Shown in pieces: positions 5,733 to 6,057 of a stretch of DNA of 6,057 bases. The translations under genes were made by a program, and so were the position numbers. The notes under the pieces are model-generated. The model saw nothing but the letters and a program-made list of their open reading frames with translations, had not been told where the DNA came from and searched no databases. Location of the stretch: the NCBI GenBank assembly GCA_964443245.1, contig CAYUEG010000180.1, positions 1-6,057 of the forward strand, in the 5' to 3' direction. Source of the DNA: CANJDH01 sp964443245 (GTDB lineage: Bacteria; Pseudomonadota; Gammaproteobacteria; Burkholderiales; JAEUOS01). The stretch's first letter is position 1; every line of letters starts with the position of its first letter.

Positions 5733-6057
5733 AACGCGCCGTGCCGCCCCGCCCCGGCGGCGAAGCGGGCGGCACCGGCTACGGTTTCACCACTGCGGAT
5801 GGTGGCCAGGCCGTGCCGAAATTCGGCAGCCAGTGCCTCTGCCTGGCTCGAACCAAACTGCTCATAAGCGCTCATTCTGTCCGAGCGCATGCACCCCTGC
5901 GGAAACCCGGTCAGGCTGCGCGCCAGTTGTTCCGCTGCGGTACGTGCGGTGCCGTGCGGCACCACGCGATTGGCCAAGCCCATCTGCAACGCCTCTTGCG
6001 CACCCACCGGCCGGCCGGTCAGGATCAGATCGAGCGCCCGGCTCATGCCGATCAGGC
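5729..6057 (-). CDS. Enoyl-CoA hydratase/isomerase (crotonase) family protein, N-terminus missing
   Basis: Only the last 108 or so codons are in the window. The frame is still open at the right edge (LIG before MSRALDLIL), so the internal ATG at 6046 is not the true start; crotonases are usually about 255-270 residues. MSRALDLILTGRPVGAQEAL followed by QMGLANRVVP is the standard crotonase segment after the active site, where the helix carries the conserved GRPV and A..GL.N.VV pattern. The C-terminal helices include FPQGCMRSDRMSAYEQ and end in SGETVAGAARFAAGAGRHG. The catalytic acid region lies outside the window, so hydratase, isomerase or other activity cannot be distinguished. The gene converges on the cyclase and the two stop codons lie within one CTAG, leaving no intergenic space. 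Confidence 0.87.
   Translation of the reverse strand, partial: LIGMSRALDLILTGRPVGAQEALQMGLANRVVPHGTARTAAEQLARSLTGFPQGCMRSDRMSAYEQFGSSQAEALAAEFRHGLATIRSGETVAGAARFAAGAGRHGAF

Overview
This window looks like a piece of chromosome from a GC-rich Gram-negative bacterium, most likely a betaproteobacterium. That placement is an inference from high GC, strong third-position G/C bias, exported periplasmic proteins, the MltD and PBP4 protein styles, and a 7TMR-DISM/GGDEF protein. The genus cannot be fixed from sequence alone. I see no rRNA, tRNA, CRISPR array, insertion sequence or other mobile element.

Layout: (1) Positions 1-1838, minus strand, hold a two-gene unit. It consists of a lipoprotein MltD-like lytic transglycosylase (1838 to 759) followed by a type I periplasmic-binding (LivK-like) protein (762 to beyond the left edge), joined by an ATGA stop/start overlap. 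(2) Positions 1839-2153 are a divergent control region with GGCAC/GTGCC inverted repeats and a plausible sigma-70 promoter pointing right. (3) Positions 2154-3590, plus strand, encode a PBP4/DacB-type D-alanyl-D-alanine carboxypeptidase/endopeptidase with all three active-site motifs. (4) Positions 3591-3749 are a leader carrying a near-consensus CRP/FNR-family operator, which overlaps the dacB stop codon, and small hairpins. (5) Positions 3750-5732, plus strand, encode a seven-transmembrane diguanylate cyclase (7TMR-DISM extracellular domain, 7TM, coiled coil, GGDEF). (6) Positions 5729 to the right edge, minus strand, encode the C-terminal part of an enoyl-CoA hydratase-family protein. It converges on the cyclase so tightly that both stop codons share one CTAG.

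Functionally, the left two thirds form a peptidoglycan-remodelling locus: one enzyme cleaves glycan strands, and the divergently transcribed one trims or cleaves peptides. The binding-protein gene coupled to the transglycosylase is the least explained member. The cyclase is a membrane receptor whose gene may answer to a CRP/FNR-type regulator. The crotonase is probably unrelated acyl-CoA metabolism. Nothing here amounts to a clear new system. The best leads are the MltD-binding-protein coupling, the operator-like inverted repeats between mltD and dacB, and the CRP-like site ahead of the cyclase.
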